Source of the DNA: Halomonas sp. SSL-5
GTDB lineage: Bacteria > Pseudomonadota > Gammaproteobacteria > Pseudomonadales > Halomonadaceae
Length of the DNA: 64,000 nt
Direction of reading: 5' to 3'
NCBI RefSeq assembly: GCF_030708455.1
Contig: NZ_JAUYWF010000005.1
Span: 124,001-188,000, forward strand
A program made the position numbers and the translations under genes. The first letter of the stretch is position 1. The number at the start of each line of letters is the position of its first letter. A model generated the notes under the pieces. The model saw only the letters and a list, made by a program, of their open reading frames with translations. It was not told where the DNA came from and searched no databases. Of the stretch, positions 1 through 10,268 are shown one piece after another.

Positions 1-2087
1 TGCCCGTAGCGACCGGCCTCCTCGCCCAGCCAGCGGCGGATCAGTGGCTGGCTGGCCTCGGGGTGGGTGGCCATCAAGGCCTCGGCCAGGGGGGCGACGC
101 GGTCGAGCAGGTCGGCGTCGCGCTCCAGGTCGGCGATCTTCATCTGGGCCAGGCCCGTCTGGCGGGTGCCCAGCACCTCGCCGGGGCCGCGCAGCTCCAG
201 GTCCTTCTCCGCGATGCGAAAGCCATCGGTGGTCTCGCGCATCACCGCCAGGCGCTCCCGGGAGTGGGCCGACAGCGGCGGGTGGTAGAGCAGCACGCAG
301 AAGCTGTCGGTGGCGCCGCGCCCCACTCGCCCGCGCAGCTGGTGCAGCTGGGAGAGGCCCAGCCGTTCGGGGTTCTCGATGATCATCAGGCTGGCGTTGG
401 GCACGTCGACCCCCACCTCGATCACCGTGGTGGCCACCAGCAGGTCCAGCTCGCCGGCCTTGAAGGCGTCCATCACCGCCGCCTTCTCGGCGGCCTTCAT
501 GCGCCCGTGGACCAGGCCGATGGCAAGCGTCGGCAGCGCCTCGACGAGCTCGTCACGGGTCGCCTCGGCGGCCTGGCACTCCAGTACCTCCGACTCCTCG
601 ATCAGGGTGCAGACCCAGTAGGCCTGGCGCCCCTCGGCGCAGGCGTGGCGGATGCGCTCGACCACCTCGGGGCGCCGCTCGCCGGGCATCGCCACGGTCC
701 TGACCGGGGTGCGGCCCGGGGGCAGCTCGTCGATCACCGAGACATCCAGGTCGGCGTAGGCACTCATCGCCAGGGTGCGCGGGATAGGCGTGGCGGTCAT
801 GACCAGCTGATGTGGGGTAAGGCCGCCGGCCTCGCCTTTTTCACGTAGGGCCAGGCGCTGGTGGACCCCGAAGCGGTGCTGCTCGTCGACGATCGCCAGG
901 CCCAGGCGCTGGAAGTGCACGTCGCCCTGGAACAGCGCGTGGGTGCCCACCACCATGCGCGCGCGTCCGTCCTGGATCGCCGCCTTGGTGTCGAGGCGCG
1001 CCTTGCCCTTGAGCTTGCCGGCCAGCCACGCCACCTCGATGCCCAGCGGCGCGAACCAGGCCCGGAAGGCGCGGTAGTGCTGCTCGGCCAGTATCTCCGT
1101 GGGGGCCATCATCGCCGCCTGGCAGTCGCCGGCGATGGCGGAGAGTGCCGCCATGGCGGCCACCACCGTCTTGCCGGAGCCCACGTCGCCCTGCACCAGG
1201 CGCAGCATGGGCACCTCCCGGGCCAGGTCGGCGGCGATCTCGTCGAGCACCCGGCGCTGGGCGGCGGTCAGCGAGAAGGGCAGCTGGGTCAGGAAGCGCG
1301 CCTGCAGGCCGCGCCCCGAGGGCAGCGCCGGGGCGCCATCCTCCTGGATGCGCAGGCGCACCGCCTGCAGGCTGAGGCGGTGGGCGAGCAGCTCCTCCAG
1401 CGCGAGTCGGCGGGTGGCCGGGTGGCGGCCGCCGGCGAGCTGCTCGGGGTCGATCTCCGGGGGCGGCTGGTGCAGCACGTGCAGGCAGCGGTGCAGCTCG
1501 GGCAGCCGGAAGCGTTGGCGGAGGTCCGTGGTGATCCAGTCGGGCAGGGCCTCGGGGTGGGCATCGAGGCGCGCCAGGGCCTGTTCGATCAGCGCCCGCA
1601 GGCGGGTCTGGTGGAGCCCCTCGGTGGCGGGATAGATCGGCGTCAGGTGGTCCTCCACCGGCGGGGCATCGGCCGTGAGCAGGCGATACTCCGGGTGGTA
1701 GAGCTCCAGGCCGGTGGCGCCGGCGCGGGCCTCGCCGAAGCCGCGTACCCAGCCGCCGGGCTGGAACTGCTGCTGCTGGGCCGGGGAGAAGTGGAAGAAG
1801 CGCAGGCTGAGGATGCCGCTGCCGTCGCGCAGGCGCACCAGCAGGCTGCGGCGCCGGCCGCGCACCACCTCGGCGGCCACCACCTCGCCCTCCACCACCG
1901 CCTCGTGGCCGGCGCGCAGGGTGCCGATGGGGGTGATGCGGGTACGGTCCTGGTAGCGCAGCGGCAGGTGGAAGAGCAGGTCGGCCACGCTGTCGATGCG
2001 CAGCCGGGAGAGCTTCGCCGCCAGGGCCTCGCCGACGCCCTTTAGCGAGGTGACCGGCGCGTCGAGAGTCGTGGGGTCGGCGCTCAT
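1..2087 (-). CDS. recG: ATP-dependent DNA helicase RecG (3' end cut by window edge)
   Basis: RecG remodels stalled replication forks and branch-migrates Holliday junctions. Translation from the ATG at 2087 gives the RecG N-terminal wedge region (LKGVGEALAAKL, then LFHLPLRYQDRT), a Walker A motif GDVGSGKT near residue 300 and a DEQHRFG box near residue 400. It runs 695 codons to the window edge, ending in RRWLGEEAGRYG. E. coli RecG is 693 residues, so only a few C-terminal codons should be missing. Its start codon overlaps the oxyR stop as ATGA, so it is probably co-transcribed with and translationally coupled to oxyR. The same oxyR-recG order is known in Pseudomonas. Confidence 0.97.
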   Translation of the reverse strand, partial: MSADPTTLDAPVTSLKGVGEALAAKLSRLRIDSVADLLFHLPLRYQDRTRITPIGTLRAGHEAVVEGEVVAAEVVRGRRRSLLVRLRDGSGILSLRFFHFSPAQQQQFQPGGWVRGFGEARAGATGLELYHPEYRLLTADAPPVEDHLTPIYPATEGLHQTRLRALIEQALARLDAHPEALPDWITTDLRQRFRLPELHRCLHVLHQPPPEIDPEQLAGGRHPATRRLALEELLAHRLSLQAVRLRIQEDGAPALPSGRGLQARFLTQLPFSLTAAQRRVLDEIAADLAREVPMLRLVQGDVGSGKTVVAAMAALSAIAGDCQAAMMAPTEILAEQHYRAFRAWFAPLGIEVAWLAGKLKGKARLDTKAAIQDGRARMVVGTHALFQGDVHFQRLGLAIVDEQHRFGVHQRLALREKGEAGGLTPHQLVMTATPIPRTLAMSAYADLDVSVIDELPPGRTPVRTVAMPGERRPEVVERIRHACAEGRQAYWVCTLIEESEVLECQAAEATRDELVEALPTLAIGLVHGRMKAAEKAAVMDAFKAGELDLLVATTVIEVGVDVPNASLMIIENPERLGLSQLHQLRGRVGRGATDSFCVLLYHPPLSAHSRERLAVMRETTDGFRIAEKDLELRGPGEVLGTRQTGLAQMKIADLERDADLLDRVAPLAEALMATHPEASQPLIRRWLGEEAGRYG

Positions 2088-3004
2088 GCCGGGGCGGGGT
2101 CGGCCTGGCGGCAGCGGGCGACGGCGTCGGTGATGGCGTCGATCGCCTTGGGCCGCGGGAAGCTGGCGCGCCAGGCGATGGCCACGGTACGCGTCGGGGC
2201 GGGGGCCGCGAAGGGCACGCTGGCGAGCAGGCCGCTCTCGTAGTGGACGGTGCCGATGGCCGAGCGCGGCAGCACCGTGATGCCGAGCTTGGAGGCCACC
2301 ATATGGCGGATGGTCTCCAGCGAGCCCCCCTCGGCGGTCAGGGTGTTGCTGGGGCTGGCGAGCTTCTGGCTGATCGCCGGGCAGGCCTCGAGGATCTGGT
2401 CGCGGAAGCAGTGGCCCTCGCCGAGCAGCAGCAGGCGCTCCTGGAGCAGTTCCTCCTTGTGCACGCAATCGCGGCCGGCCATGGGGTGGTCCGCCGGCAC
2501 CAGCACCTCGAACTCCTCCTCATACAGCGCCTTGGTGAGCACGTCGGTCTCGGTGAAGGGCAGCGCCACGATGATGGCGTCCAGCTCCCCGCTGCGCAGC
2601 TTGCGGCGCAGGTTGCCGGTGAAGCCCTCCTCGATATAGAGCGGCATCTGCGGGGCGCTGCGAGTCAGCTCCGGCACCAGGTGGGGGAAGAGGTAGGGGC
2701 CGATGGTGTAGATGGCGCCGATGCGCAGGGGGCTCGCCAGCTGGTCGCGGCCCGCCGTGGCCAGCTCCTTGATCACGCTGGTCTGCTCCAGCACCCGCTG
2801 GGCCTGCTCGACGATCTTCTCGCCCAGCGGCGTGACCTGGACCGTGGACTTGGAGCGCTCGAACAGCGGCACGCCGAGCTCCTCCTCGAGCTTCTTCACC
2901 GCCACCGACAGGGTCGGCTGGGAGACGAAGCAGCGCTCGGCGGCACGACCAAAGTGGCGCTCCTGGGCCAGTGTCACGATGTAGCGGAGTTCTGTTAGAG
3001 TCAT
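2084..3004 (-). CDS. oxyR: Hydrogen-peroxide sensor, LysR-type regulator OxyR
   Basis: A LysR-family activator of 306 residues with an N-terminal winged helix-turn-helix (residues 1-60) and a C-terminal effector domain. The redox pair is visible at exactly the E. coli positions: C199 (GHCF) and C208 (EACP), nine residues apart, which form the peroxide-induced disulfide. A longer in-frame start at 3109 exists, but the family N-terminus begins at MTLTELRYIV, so 3004 is chosen. The gene overlaps recG by 4 nt and is divergent from the SDR gene at 3072. A motif of the form ATAG-N7-TTAT lies at 3040-3054 in the shared promoter and recurs upstream of ahpC, suggesting autoregulation and control of ahpC. 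Confidence 0.97.
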   Translation of the reverse strand: MTLTELRYIVTLAQERHFGRAAERCFVSQPTLSVAVKKLEEELGVPLFERSKSTVQVTPLGEKIVEQAQRVLEQTSVIKELATAGRDQLASPLRIGAIYTIGPYLFPHLVPELTRSAPQMPLYIEEGFTGNLRRKLRSGELDAIIVALPFTETDVLTKALYEEEFEVLVPADHPMAGRDCVHKEELLQERLLLLGEGHCFRDQILEACPAISQKLASPSNTLTAEGGSLETIRHMVASKLGITVLPRSAIGTVHYESGLLASVPFAAPAPTRTVAIAWRASFPRPKAIDAITDAVARCRQADPAPA

Positions 3005-3039
3005 CTGGGTTGCCTGGACGGCATTCTCGTGGATTTCCA

Positions 3040-3054
3040 ATAGGGACTTTTTAT
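3040..3054. promoter_or_regulatory. Candidate OxyR half-site in oxyR promoter
   Basis: The 15-nt sequence ATAG-N7-TTAT (ATAGGG, five bases, TTATCA) matches one OxyR recognition unit (ATAG-N7-CTAT) except for one base. The same ATAGGG-N5-TTATCA arrangement is found at 20357 upstream of ahpC. It lies 36 nt upstream of oxyR and 18 nt upstream of the divergent GTG of the SDR gene. The second unit of a full 37-nt OxyR site is not recognisable. Confidence 0.4.
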
Positions 3055-3071
3055 CAGGGGGCGAGGCAAAG

Positions 3072-3944
3072 GTGAAGACAACCACACTGATTCTGGGCTG
3101 CGGTGACATCGGTACGGCGCTGGGCCAGCGCCTTCAGGCGCAGGGCCAGCGCGTGATCGGGGTCCGCCGCAGCGCCGAGTCGCTCAGGGGCACGGGCCTG
3201 GAAGCGGTCGCTGCCGACTTTTCCGACCCGGCCAGCCTGGCCGCGCTTCCCGATGCCGATATCCTGGTCTACGTGGCCAGCGCGGATCGCTTCGAGGAGG
3301 CCGCCTATCGCGCCGCCTATCCCGAGGGGCTGGCCGCCATCCTGGCCGAGTTCGGCGCGCGCGAGCAGCCGCCGCGACACGTCTTCTTCGTCTCCTCCAC
3401 CAGCGTCTATGCCCAGCGTGACGGCGAGACGGTGGACGAGGCGAGTCCTACCGAGCCCACCGGCTTCTCGGGCCAGCTGATGTGCGAGGCCGAGCGGGCG
3501 CTGCTCGACCACGCCCTGCCCGGCAGCGTGGTGCGTTTCTCGGGGATCTACGGCCCCGGCCGCGATCGCCTGATCCGCCAGGTGGGCGAGGGGCGCATCG
3601 CCCCGCCGAGCCCCGCCATGTACACCAACCGCATCCATCGCGACGACTGCGCCGGGGTACTCGCCCACCTGATCGGCCGGGTACTCGAGGGCGCAGGGGT
3701 CGAAGAACTCTACCTGGCCACCGACTGCGAGCCGGCGCCGCTGCATGACGTCATGGCCTGGCTGGCCAAGCAGCTCAAGGTGGAAGCCACCGCCACCATC
3801 CAGTCCCCCCTGCGCCGACGCGCCAGCAAGCGCTGCAGCAACGCCCGCCTGCTGGAAAGCGGCTACCAGTTCCACTATCCCAGCTTCCGCGAGGGCTACG
3901 CCCAGGTGCTCAGGGAGGGGGGCTTTCTGCCCGAGAAGGCCTGA
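3072..3944 (+). CDS. NAD(P)-dependent SDR / epimerase-family protein
   Basis: A 290-residue Rossmann-fold protein of the extended SDR (YeeZ-like) type. The N-terminus carries the dinucleotide-binding GCGDIG motif (GxGxxG) at residues 10-15, and SSTSVYAQ near residue 115 supplies the active-site Ser/Tyr region. A C-terminal substrate domain ends in YAQVLREGGF. The start is a GTG with a GAGG just upstream; no better ATG lies in frame nearby. It is divergent from oxyR and convergent with thpR. The substrate is unknown. Relatives are annotated as nucleoside-diphosphate-sugar epimerases without biochemical proof. Confidence 0.85.
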   Translation: MKTTTLILGCGDIGTALGQRLQAQGQRVIGVRRSAESLRGTGLEAVAADFSDPASLAALPDADILVYVASADRFEEAAYRAAYPEGLAAILAEFGAREQPPRHVFFVSSTSVYAQRDGETVDEASPTEPTGFSGQLMCEAERALLDHALPGSVVRFSGIYGPGRDRLIRQVGEGRIAPPSPAMYTNRIHRDDCAGVLAHLIGRVLEGAGVEELYLATDCEPAPLHDVMAWLAKQLKVEATATIQSPLRRRASKRCSNARLLESGYQFHYPSFREGYAQVLREGGFLPEKA

Positions 3945-3958
3945 GGCATGCCGGTCCT

Positions 3959-4468
3959 TCAGGCCGAGCGGGCCAGGGCCTCGTAGCGGGGCCCGTCCTG
4001 CTCGGTGAAGGAGCGCAGCAGCGTCAGGCGCCGCCAGGGCCAGGCGAGCGCGATCGGCGGCAGCGCATCAAGCGCCAGGCGCCGTGCCCGGCGCAGCAGC
4101 GTTACGTGGGGCACGAAGCGCGATGGGCGCCCGCCCAGGCCGAGTGACTCCAGGTCGTCCCACAGCCGTGCCTGCAGCGCGGTGAGCGCCGGGTCGGGCG
4201 TCTTCCCCCCGGCCCAGACGATGCCCGGCCGGCGGAAGGTCCCCCAACTGTCCAGACGCCACTCGCCGCCCTCGGGCGACACGCCCTGCAGCCACTCCGT
4301 CAGCGCCTCGACCCGTGCCGTTTCCACCTCGCCGAGGAAGGCCAGGGTCAGGTGCAGGCTCTCGTCCGGCACCCGCCGCCCGCCGCACTGTGCCCGGGCG
4401 AGGTCGGCGAGCGCCCCCAGCCGCGCGCGCAGCTCGGGGGGCGGCTCAATAGCGAGAAATAGGCGCAA
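3959..4468 (-). CDS. thpR: RNA 2',3'-cyclic phosphodiesterase (LigT/ThpR)
   Basis: A 169-residue 2H phosphoesterase. Both catalytic HxTx motifs are present: H39-L-T41 (HLTLAFLG) and H121-V-T123 (HVTLLRRA), spaced as in the ThpR/LigT family. These enzymes hydrolyse 2',3'-cyclic phosphate RNA ends to 2'-phosphates. The gene stands alone, convergent with the SDR gene 14 nt away, and its upstream side abuts a large imperfect palindrome (4498-4622). Confidence 0.93.
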   Translation of the reverse strand: MRLFLAIEPPPELRARLGALADLARAQCGGRRVPDESLHLTLAFLGEVETARVEALTEWLQGVSPEGGEWRLDSWGTFRRPGIVWAGGKTPDPALTALQARLWDDLESLGLGGRPSRFVPHVTLLRRARRLALDALPPIALAWPWRRLTLLRSFTEQDGPRYEALARSA

Positions 4469-4497
4469 GCTAATCTTCCAGAACTTCGGAAAAGGAT

Positions 4498-4622
4498 GGA
4501 GTCGCGTTACGAGCGATGAGAGGCTGGTCGCCGCCGGAGCGCAGCTCCCGGAATGTAGCCTGCTACATGAGGAGAGCGAGCACCGCCGGCGGCCAGGATC
4601 TCGAGCGCAGTAGCGAATCCGC
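4498..4622. repeat. Large imperfect palindromic intergenic element
   Basis: About 125 nt between thpR and ridA form one long imperfect dyad. At the centre is ATGTAGC-CT-GCTACAT (4553-4568), flanked by arms that both begin GCCGCCGG when read inward. Outer arms contain GAGCG/CGCTC-type complements. The layout fits a palindromic interspersed repeat or a long structured RNA rather than a simple terminator, since there is no T-run beside the stem. No second copy was seen in this window. Confidence 0.55.
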
Positions 4623-4630
4623 CTTTTCTG

Positions 4631-5020
4631 CTAGTCGCCGATGACCATGACACCCTCTGCCTCGAACTGCGCGCCCTTGGGCAGCGCCTTGATGCCCACG
4701 GCGGCGCGGGCCGGGTAGGGCTTCTCGAAGAACTCCTCCATCACGGCATTGACCACCGCGAACTGGCCCAGGTCGACCAGGTAGAGGTTGAGCTTGACGA
4801 TGTCCTGCAGGGAGCCGGCGGCCTCCTCGCAGACGGCGCGCAGGTTGGTGAAGACCTGGCGAGCCTGGGCCTCGAAGTCATCGGAGACCAGCTCCATGGT
4901 GGCCGGATCCAGCGGGATCTGGCCGGAGAGGTAGACGGTGTTGCCGGCCTTGATGGCCTGGGAGTAGGGGCCGATGGCGGCGGGAGCCTTCTCGGTGTTG
5001 ATCACGGCCTTGTTGCTCAT
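4631..5020 (-). CDS. ridA: RidA family enamine/imine deaminase
   Basis: A 129-residue YjgF/RidA protein starting at [13 protein letters not shown], with the family signatures [18 protein letters not shown] and the C-terminal [11 protein letters not shown]. RidA hydrolyses reactive 2-aminoacrylate and related enamines made by PLP enzymes. A longer upstream extension of the frame overlaps the spoT 3' region and lacks family similarity, so the ATG at 5020 is used. It follows spoT on the same strand after a hairpin at 5079-5120. The same spoT-ridA neighbourhood occurs in Pseudomonas. Confidence 0.96.
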   Translation of the reverse strand: MSNKAVINTEKAPAAIGPYSQAIKAGNTVYLSGQIPLDPATMELVSDDFEAQARQVFTNLRAVCEEAAGSLQDIVKLNLYLVDLGQFAVVNAVMEEFFEKPYPARAAVGIKALPKGAQFEAEGVMVIGD

Positions 5021-5078
5021 GGTGTGCTCCATCATGTTGTGGATCGCGTGGTGGATCGTGTCGACGCTGTTCGTCAAT

Positions 5079-5120
5079 GAAAGGCGGCCCGCTCGCCCCC
5101 GCGGGGCGCTGCCGGGCCGC
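5079..5120 (-). terminator. Hairpin between spoT and ridA
   Basis: On the minus strand an 8-bp GC stem (GCGGCCCG / CGGGCCGC) encloses a second CGCCCC/GGGGCG helix and is followed by CTTTC. This is consistent with an intrinsic terminator for spoT, leaving ridA with its own or attenuated expression. Confidence 0.6.
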
Positions 5121-5130
5121 TGGGGGGAAC

Positions 5131-7269
5131 TCAGTTGCCGAGGCGGCTGATACGCTCGACGTGGGAGAGATTGCGCAGCCGCTTGATGATGCGCGCCAGG
5201 TGCACGCGGTCGCGCACCGCCAGGGTCAGGTTGACCGAGGCCAGGCGGGCGTCGCGCTCCTCGATGCCGATGCGCTCGATATTGGCGTCGGCATCGGTGA
5301 CCACCCCGGCGAGCTCGGCCACCAGGCCGCGGCGGCTCTCCACCTCGAGGCGCAGCGCCACCGGGAAGTCCTCGTCGATGCTCTTCGCCCACTCCAGCGG
5401 GAAGAGCTTCTCGGGATCGTCCTTCAGCTCGCCGAGATTACGGCACTCGGCGCGGTGCACCACGATGCCCTTGCCCACCGAGAGGTGGCCTACCACCGGG
5501 TCGCCGGGCAGCGGGTGACAGCAACGCGCGAACTTGATGACCATGCCCTCGGCGCCGCTGATCACGATGGGGCCGTGCTGGCGGCTGCCCGGGAGGCTGG
5601 AGCGCACCGCCGCCTCGCCGTGCTGCAGATCCATCAGGCGCCGGGCGATGACATGGGCGACCCGCGAGCCGAGGCCGATGGACTCGAGCAGGGCATCCTC
5701 GTTCTTCAGGCCCAGCTCGTCGAGCAGGCCGGGAACCAGCCCTTCGGGCAGCTCCTCCAGACTGGTCTCGAACTCGCCGAGGGCCTTGTTGAGCAGTCGT
5801 CGGCCCAGCTGTACCGCCTCGGTGTGCTGCTGGTGCTTGAGCGCATGGCGGATCGCCGAGCGCGCCTTGGCGGTGGCCACGAAGTTGAGCCAGGAGAGGT
5901 TGGGGCGTGCCCCGGGGGCGGTGATGATCTCCAGGGTCTGGCCGCTCTCCAGTCGGGTCGAGAGGGGGGCCAGGTGGCGGTCGATGCGGCAGGCGATGGT
6001 GCTGTTGCCGATATCGGTGTGCACGCTGTAGGCGAAGTCGATCACCGTGGCGCCCTGGGGCAGCTCCATGATGTCGCCCTTGGGAGTGAACACGTAGATA
6101 TCGTCGGGGAACAGGTCGTTCTTGACGTGCTCGATGAACTCCAGCGAGTCGCCGGCATGGCGCTGCATCTCCAAGAGCCCCTTGATCCAGGAGCGGGCCC
6201 GGGCGCGGCTGCCTTCGGCGATGGGGTGGTCGGTCTGTCCCGCCTTGTAGAGCCAGTGGGCGGCGATGCCGTTGTTGGCCATGGCCTCCATCTCGCGGGT
6301 GCGGATCTGCACCTCGATGGGCATGCCGCCGGGGCCGAACAGGGTGGTGTGCAGGCTCTGGTAGCCGTTGGCCTTGGGGATGGCGATATAGTCCTTGAAG
6401 CGCCCGGGCACCGGCTTGTAGAGATTGTGCACCACGCCGAGGATGCGATAGCAGCTGTCGACATCCTCGGTGAGGATGCGGAAGCCGAAGACGTCCATGA
6501 TCTCGTTGAACGACTTGCGCTGGTCGCGCATCTTCCGGTAGATCGAGAGCAGGTGCTTCTGGCGCCCCACCACGGTGCTGGGCAGCCCCTCGCCGTCGAG
6601 GCTGCGCTGCAGGTTGTTCTGAATCTGACGGATCGTCGAGCGACGGTGGCCCCGGGCGCTGGAGACGGCGCGCTTGATGCGTTCGGCCCGCATCGGGTGG
6701 AGGGCGTGGAAGGAGAGGTCCTCGAGCTCCACGCGGATGGTGTTGATGCCCAGCCGGCTGGCGATGCGGGCGTAGATCTCCAGGGTTTCGCGGGCGATGC
6801 GGCGCTTCTTCTCGGGACGCAGGGCGCCCAGGGTGCGCATGTTGTGCAGGCGGTCGGCGAGCTTGACGATGATCACCCGGATGTCCCGGGACATCGCCAG
6901 CACCATCTTCTGGAAGTTCTCCGCCTGGGCCACCGCCTTGTCCTCGAAGGCGATCTGGGTCAGCTTGGAGACGCCATCCACCAGCTCCGCCACCGGGGCG
7001 CCGAACTGGCGGGCCAGGGCCTCCTTGCCGACCCCGGTATCCTCGATGACGTCATGCAGCATGGCCGCCATCAGACTCTGATGGTCCATATGCATGTTGG
7101 CGAGGATGTTGGCGACGGCCAGGGGATGGGTGACGTAGGCTTCACCGGAGCGCCGGCGCTGGCCGTCGTGGGCCTGCTCGGCGTAATAGAAGGCGCGCTT
7201 GACCTGCTGGATCTCGCCCTGGGGTAGGTAGCCGCCGAGACGGTCGGCCAGGTCATCGATGGTGAACAT
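5131..7269 (-). CDS. spoT: Bifunctional (p)ppGpp synthetase/hydrolase SpoT
   Basis: A 712-residue RSH enzyme controlling the stringent-response alarmone. The hydrolase HD motif is intact (H72-D73, with E76-D77 in HDVIEDT), matching E. coli numbering, so this is SpoT and not the hydrolase-dead RelA. The synthetase domain follows ([33 protein letters not shown]), then TGS ([17 protein letters not shown]) and a C-terminal ACT domain ending near VERISRLGN. The start at 7269 ([11 protein letters not shown]) is preferred over an upstream in-frame codon at 7332, which would nearly abut rpoZ. It lies 66 nt downstream of rpoZ, in the classic gmk-rpoZ-spoT order. Confidence 0.98.
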   Translation of the reverse strand: MFTIDDLADRLGGYLPQGEIQQVKRAFYYAEQAHDGQRRRSGEAYVTHPLAVANILANMHMDHQSLMAAMLHDVIEDTGVGKEALARQFGAPVAELVDGVSKLTQIAFEDKAVAQAENFQKMVLAMSRDIRVIIVKLADRLHNMRTLGALRPEKKRRIARETLEIYARIASRLGINTIRVELEDLSFHALHPMRAERIKRAVSSARGHRRSTIRQIQNNLQRSLDGEGLPSTVVGRQKHLLSIYRKMRDQRKSFNEIMDVFGFRILTEDVDSCYRILGVVHNLYKPVPGRFKDYIAIPKANGYQSLHTTLFGPGGMPIEVQIRTREMEAMANNGIAAHWLYKAGQTDHPIAEGSRARARSWIKGLLEMQRHAGDSLEFIEHVKNDLFPDDIYVFTPKGDIMELPQGATVIDFAYSVHTDIGNSTIACRIDRHLAPLSTRLESGQTLEIITAPGARPNLSWLNFVATAKARSAIRHALKHQQHTEAVQLGRRLLNKALGEFETSLEELPEGLVPGLLDELGLKNEDALLESIGLGSRVAHVIARRLMDLQHGEAAVRSSLPGSRQHGPIVISGAEGMVIKFARCCHPLPGDPVVGHLSVGKGIVVHRAECRNLGELKDDPEKLFPLEWAKSIDEDFPVALRLEVESRRGLVAELAGVVTDADANIERIGIEERDARLASVNLTLAVRDRVHLARIIKRLRNLSHVERISRLGN

Positions 7270-7335
7270 GCGGCGCGCCCTGACTCCTGCGTGAGTGTCC
7301 GGAAGGGGAAGACGGCGCCCGGGCGCCGTCATGGA

Positions 7336-7593
7336 TCACTCCTCGGTGAAGCTGCCGTACTGGGGCTGCGGCGGACGCACCAGGGCCTCGACGGGCTCGT
7401 CGAGCACGCTGGCGTCGACCAGGCCGGCGGCGATCTCGCGCAGGGCCATGACGGTGGGCTTGTCGTTCTCCCACGGCAGCATGGCGTCGCGGGAGCCGCG
7501 AGCCAGCTGGCGGGCGCGGTGAGTGGAGATCATCACCAACTTGAAGCGGTTTTCGACATTTTCCAGACAATCTTCGACTGTGACTCGCGCCAT
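7336..7593 (-). CDS. rpoZ: RNA polymerase omega subunit
   Basis: An 85-residue omega subunit with the family core [16 protein letters not shown], a [12 protein letters not shown] helix, and [12 protein letters not shown]. Omega binds the beta' subunit, assists polymerase assembly and forms part of the ppGpp site 1. Linkage to spoT directly downstream is the standard gammaproteobacterial arrangement. A 217-nt gap upstream separates it from gmk and holds the likely promoter. Confidence 0.98.
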   Translation of the reverse strand: MARVTVEDCLENVENRFKLVMISTHRARQLARGSRDAMLPWENDKPTVMALREIAAGLVDASVLDEPVEALVRPPQPQYGSFTEE

Positions 7594-7679
7594 GGGTGCC
7601 TTCCTGAAGAGCTGACGGGACCCCGGCGTCGGACACGCGGTGGGTGCGTGGACGGGAGTCCGTTATGGATAGACCCGAT

Positions 7680-7709
7680 AGGTTACTCGACGCCCGGCAG
7701 CGCTGACAA
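7680..7709 (-). promoter_or_regulatory. Possible sigma-70 promoter for rpoZ-spoT
   Basis: In the minus-strand reading a good -35 TTGTCA (7704-7709) is followed after 18 nt by TAACCT (7680-7685), about 90 nt before the rpoZ start. The -10 is a weak match, so this is only a candidate. Confidence 0.3.
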
Positions 7710-7810
7710 GCGCCACGGTGCGGGGGCTGGGGCTTATTCGGGCGTATGTATTCGAGGCTGTTCCGGCGCCAGGCCCCAGCGCATCTCGCGATCCGTAACA
7801 GTCAGAATGC

Positions 7811-8470
<660 letters not shown>

Positions 8471-8475
8471 TCATA

Positions 8476-9339
8476 TCACTCGATGTTCTGCACCTGCTCG
8501 CGCATCTGCTCGATCAGCACCTTGAGCTCCACGGCGCAGCGGGTGGTGCTGGCGACCACCGATTTCGACGACAGGGTGTTGGCCTCGCGGTTGAGCTCCT
8601 GCATCAGGAAGTCCAGGCGCCGGCCCACCGGGCCCTTCTGCTTCAGCTGGCGTTCCACCTCGGCCACGTGGGTGGCCAGGCGGTCGAGCTCCTCGTCGAC
8701 GTCGGCCTTGTGGGCGAGCAGGGTGAGCTCGGCCTCCAGGCGCTGGGGGTCGAGCTCGGCGATCACCGTCTCCAGGCGCTCGAGAAGCTGGGCACGCTGG
8801 CGCTCCAGGATCTGCGGCATCAGGCGGCGCACCTCGGCGACCTGGGCCTCGATGCCGGCGAGCCGCTCGCGGATCAGGTCGGCGAGCTTGTCGCCCTCCC
8901 GGGCGCGGCCGGCGATAAGGTCGTCCAGGGCGCGCTCGAACAGCGCCAGGGCCTCGGCCTTGACCGTCTCGGGGTCGGGGCCACGGTTCTCCAGCACGCC
9001 GGGGTAGTCGAGCAGGGCCAGGGCGTCGGGCGGGGCGCTGTCAGTTACCGCCTGGCGCACCTCGCCGAGGGCCCGGGAGAGGTCGGCGAGCCGTGCCGGG
9101 TTCACGGCCAGGCCGGCGCCGTCGCCGGCGGCGTCGAAGCGCAGGCTGATCTCGACCTTGCCTCGCGCCAGGCGGGCGCGCAGGGCGTCACGAAAGGCCG
9201 GTTCCAGGTCGCGCAGGCTCTCCGGCAGGCGGAAGTGGGGCTCCAGGTAGCGCTGGTTCACCGAGCGCAACTCGAGCTGCAGGGTGCCCCAGGGCGCGGC
9301 GCGCTCCTGGCGGGCGAAGGCGGTCATGCTGTGCACCAT
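8476..9339 (-). CDS. yicC: YicC family endoribonuclease-type protein
   Basis: A 287-residue YicC/YloC protein starting MVHSMTAFARQE, with the conserved ELRSVNQRYLEPHFRLPE segment and the C-terminal motif RRLDFLMQELNREANTL. Members act on structured RNA, and E. coli YicC has been reported to cleave the small RNA RyhB. The start at 9339 is preferred over 9390 because the family begins at this MxxSMTA motif. It is divergent from rph, as in E. coli and Pseudomonas. Confidence 0.95.
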   Translation of the reverse strand: MVHSMTAFARQERAAPWGTLQLELRSVNQRYLEPHFRLPESLRDLEPAFRDALRARLARGKVEISLRFDAAGDGAGLAVNPARLADLSRALGEVRQAVTDSAPPDALALLDYPGVLENRGPDPETVKAEALALFERALDDLIAGRAREGDKLADLIRERLAGIEAQVAEVRRLMPQILERQRAQLLERLETVIAELDPQRLEAELTLLAHKADVDEELDRLATHVAEVERQLKQKGPVGRRLDFLMQELNREANTLSSKSVVASTTRCAVELKVLIEQMREQVQNIE

Positions 9340-9495
9340 GGCGAGGCTCCTGGCAAAGGCGGACGTCGGTGAGACGGTGAGGTGAGTCATGGGTGGTGGA
9401 CAGGCCGCAGTGTAACCGATTCGCCGTCACGGCCGGGCCAAGCGTGTAGAATGGCGGCCAGCCGATTCCCCAACCGACTCCGATCACGAGGTGCC

Positions 9496-10233
9496 ATGTC
9501 TACCGATTTTCGTCGCCCCAGCGGGCGCGCCCCCGAGCAGCCCCGCGAGATACGCCTGACCCGCGACTACACCCGCCATGCCGAGGGCTCGGTGCTGGTC
9601 GAGTTCGGCGATACCAAGGTGCTGTGCAACGCCAGTGTGGAGCCCGGCGTGCCGCGCTGGCTGCGCGGCAAGGGCCAGGGCTGGGTCACCGCCGAGTACG
9701 GCATGCTGCCCCGCGCCACCCACACCCGCGGCGGCCGCGAGGCGGCCCGCGGCAAGCAGGGTGGCCGCACCCTGGAGATCCAGCGCCTGATCGGCCGCTC
9801 GCTGCGCGCGACGGTCAATCTCAAGAAGCTGGGCGAGTTCACCATCACCGTGGATTGCGACGTGATCCAGGCCGACGGTGGCACCCGCACCGCCTCCATC
9901 ACCGGCGGCTGCGTGGCGCTGGTGGATGCCATCCGCTACCTGCAGCGCAACAAGCTGATCAAGGGCGACCCCTTCAAGCAGCTGGTCAGCTCGGTGTCGG
10001 TGGGTCTCTTCAAGGGGGTGCCGGTGGTGGACCTGGACTACCCCGAGGACAGCGGCGCCGATACCGACATGAACGTGGTGATGGCCGAGGACGGCAGCCT
10101 GATCGAGGTGCAGGGCACCGCCGAGAAGGGCACCTTCAGTCGCGCCGAACTCAACGCCATGCTCGAGCTGGCCGAGAATGCCGGCGTGCAGCTGTTCGAC
10201 CACCAGCGCGAGTCGCTGGGCATCCCGCGCTAG
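9496..10233 (+). CDS. rph: Ribonuclease PH
   Basis: A 245-residue phosphorolytic 3'-5' exoribonuclease that trims tRNA 3' ends. Signature segments include [32 protein letters not shown], the phosphate-binding [16 protein letters not shown], and [18 protein letters not shown]. The ATG at 9496 follows CACGAGGTGCC. Unlike the frameshifted rph of E. coli K-12, the frame here is intact to the end ([11 protein letters not shown]). It is divergent from yicC and convergent with crc, with a double hairpin between. Confidence 0.98.
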   Translation: MSTDFRRPSGRAPEQPREIRLTRDYTRHAEGSVLVEFGDTKVLCNASVEPGVPRWLRGKGQGWVTAEYGMLPRATHTRGGREAARGKQGGRTLEIQRLIGRSLRATVNLKKLGEFTITVDCDVIQADGGTRTASITGGCVALVDAIRYLQRNKLIKGDPFKQLVSSVSVGLFKGVPVVDLDYPEDSGADTDMNVVMAEDGSLIEVQGTAEKGTFSRAELNAMLELAENAGVQLFDHQRESLGIPR

Positions 10234-10268
10234 GCAGGAAGCGAAGGGCGCCGGGCAGGCTCCCTCAA

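Noticed and set aside
5077..7227. Long open plus-strand frame opposite spoT (about 716 codons)
   Set aside because: Antisense shadow of spoT with the same low-complexity composition and no motif.
7725..7785. Possible fourth copy of the interspersed palindrome between gmk and rpoZ
   Set aside because: It shares only a 13-nt match (GGCTGTTCCGGCG) with copy 1 plus a separate GCTGGGGC/GCCCCAGC dyad. The other end is not recognisable, so chance or a gmk terminator is as likely.
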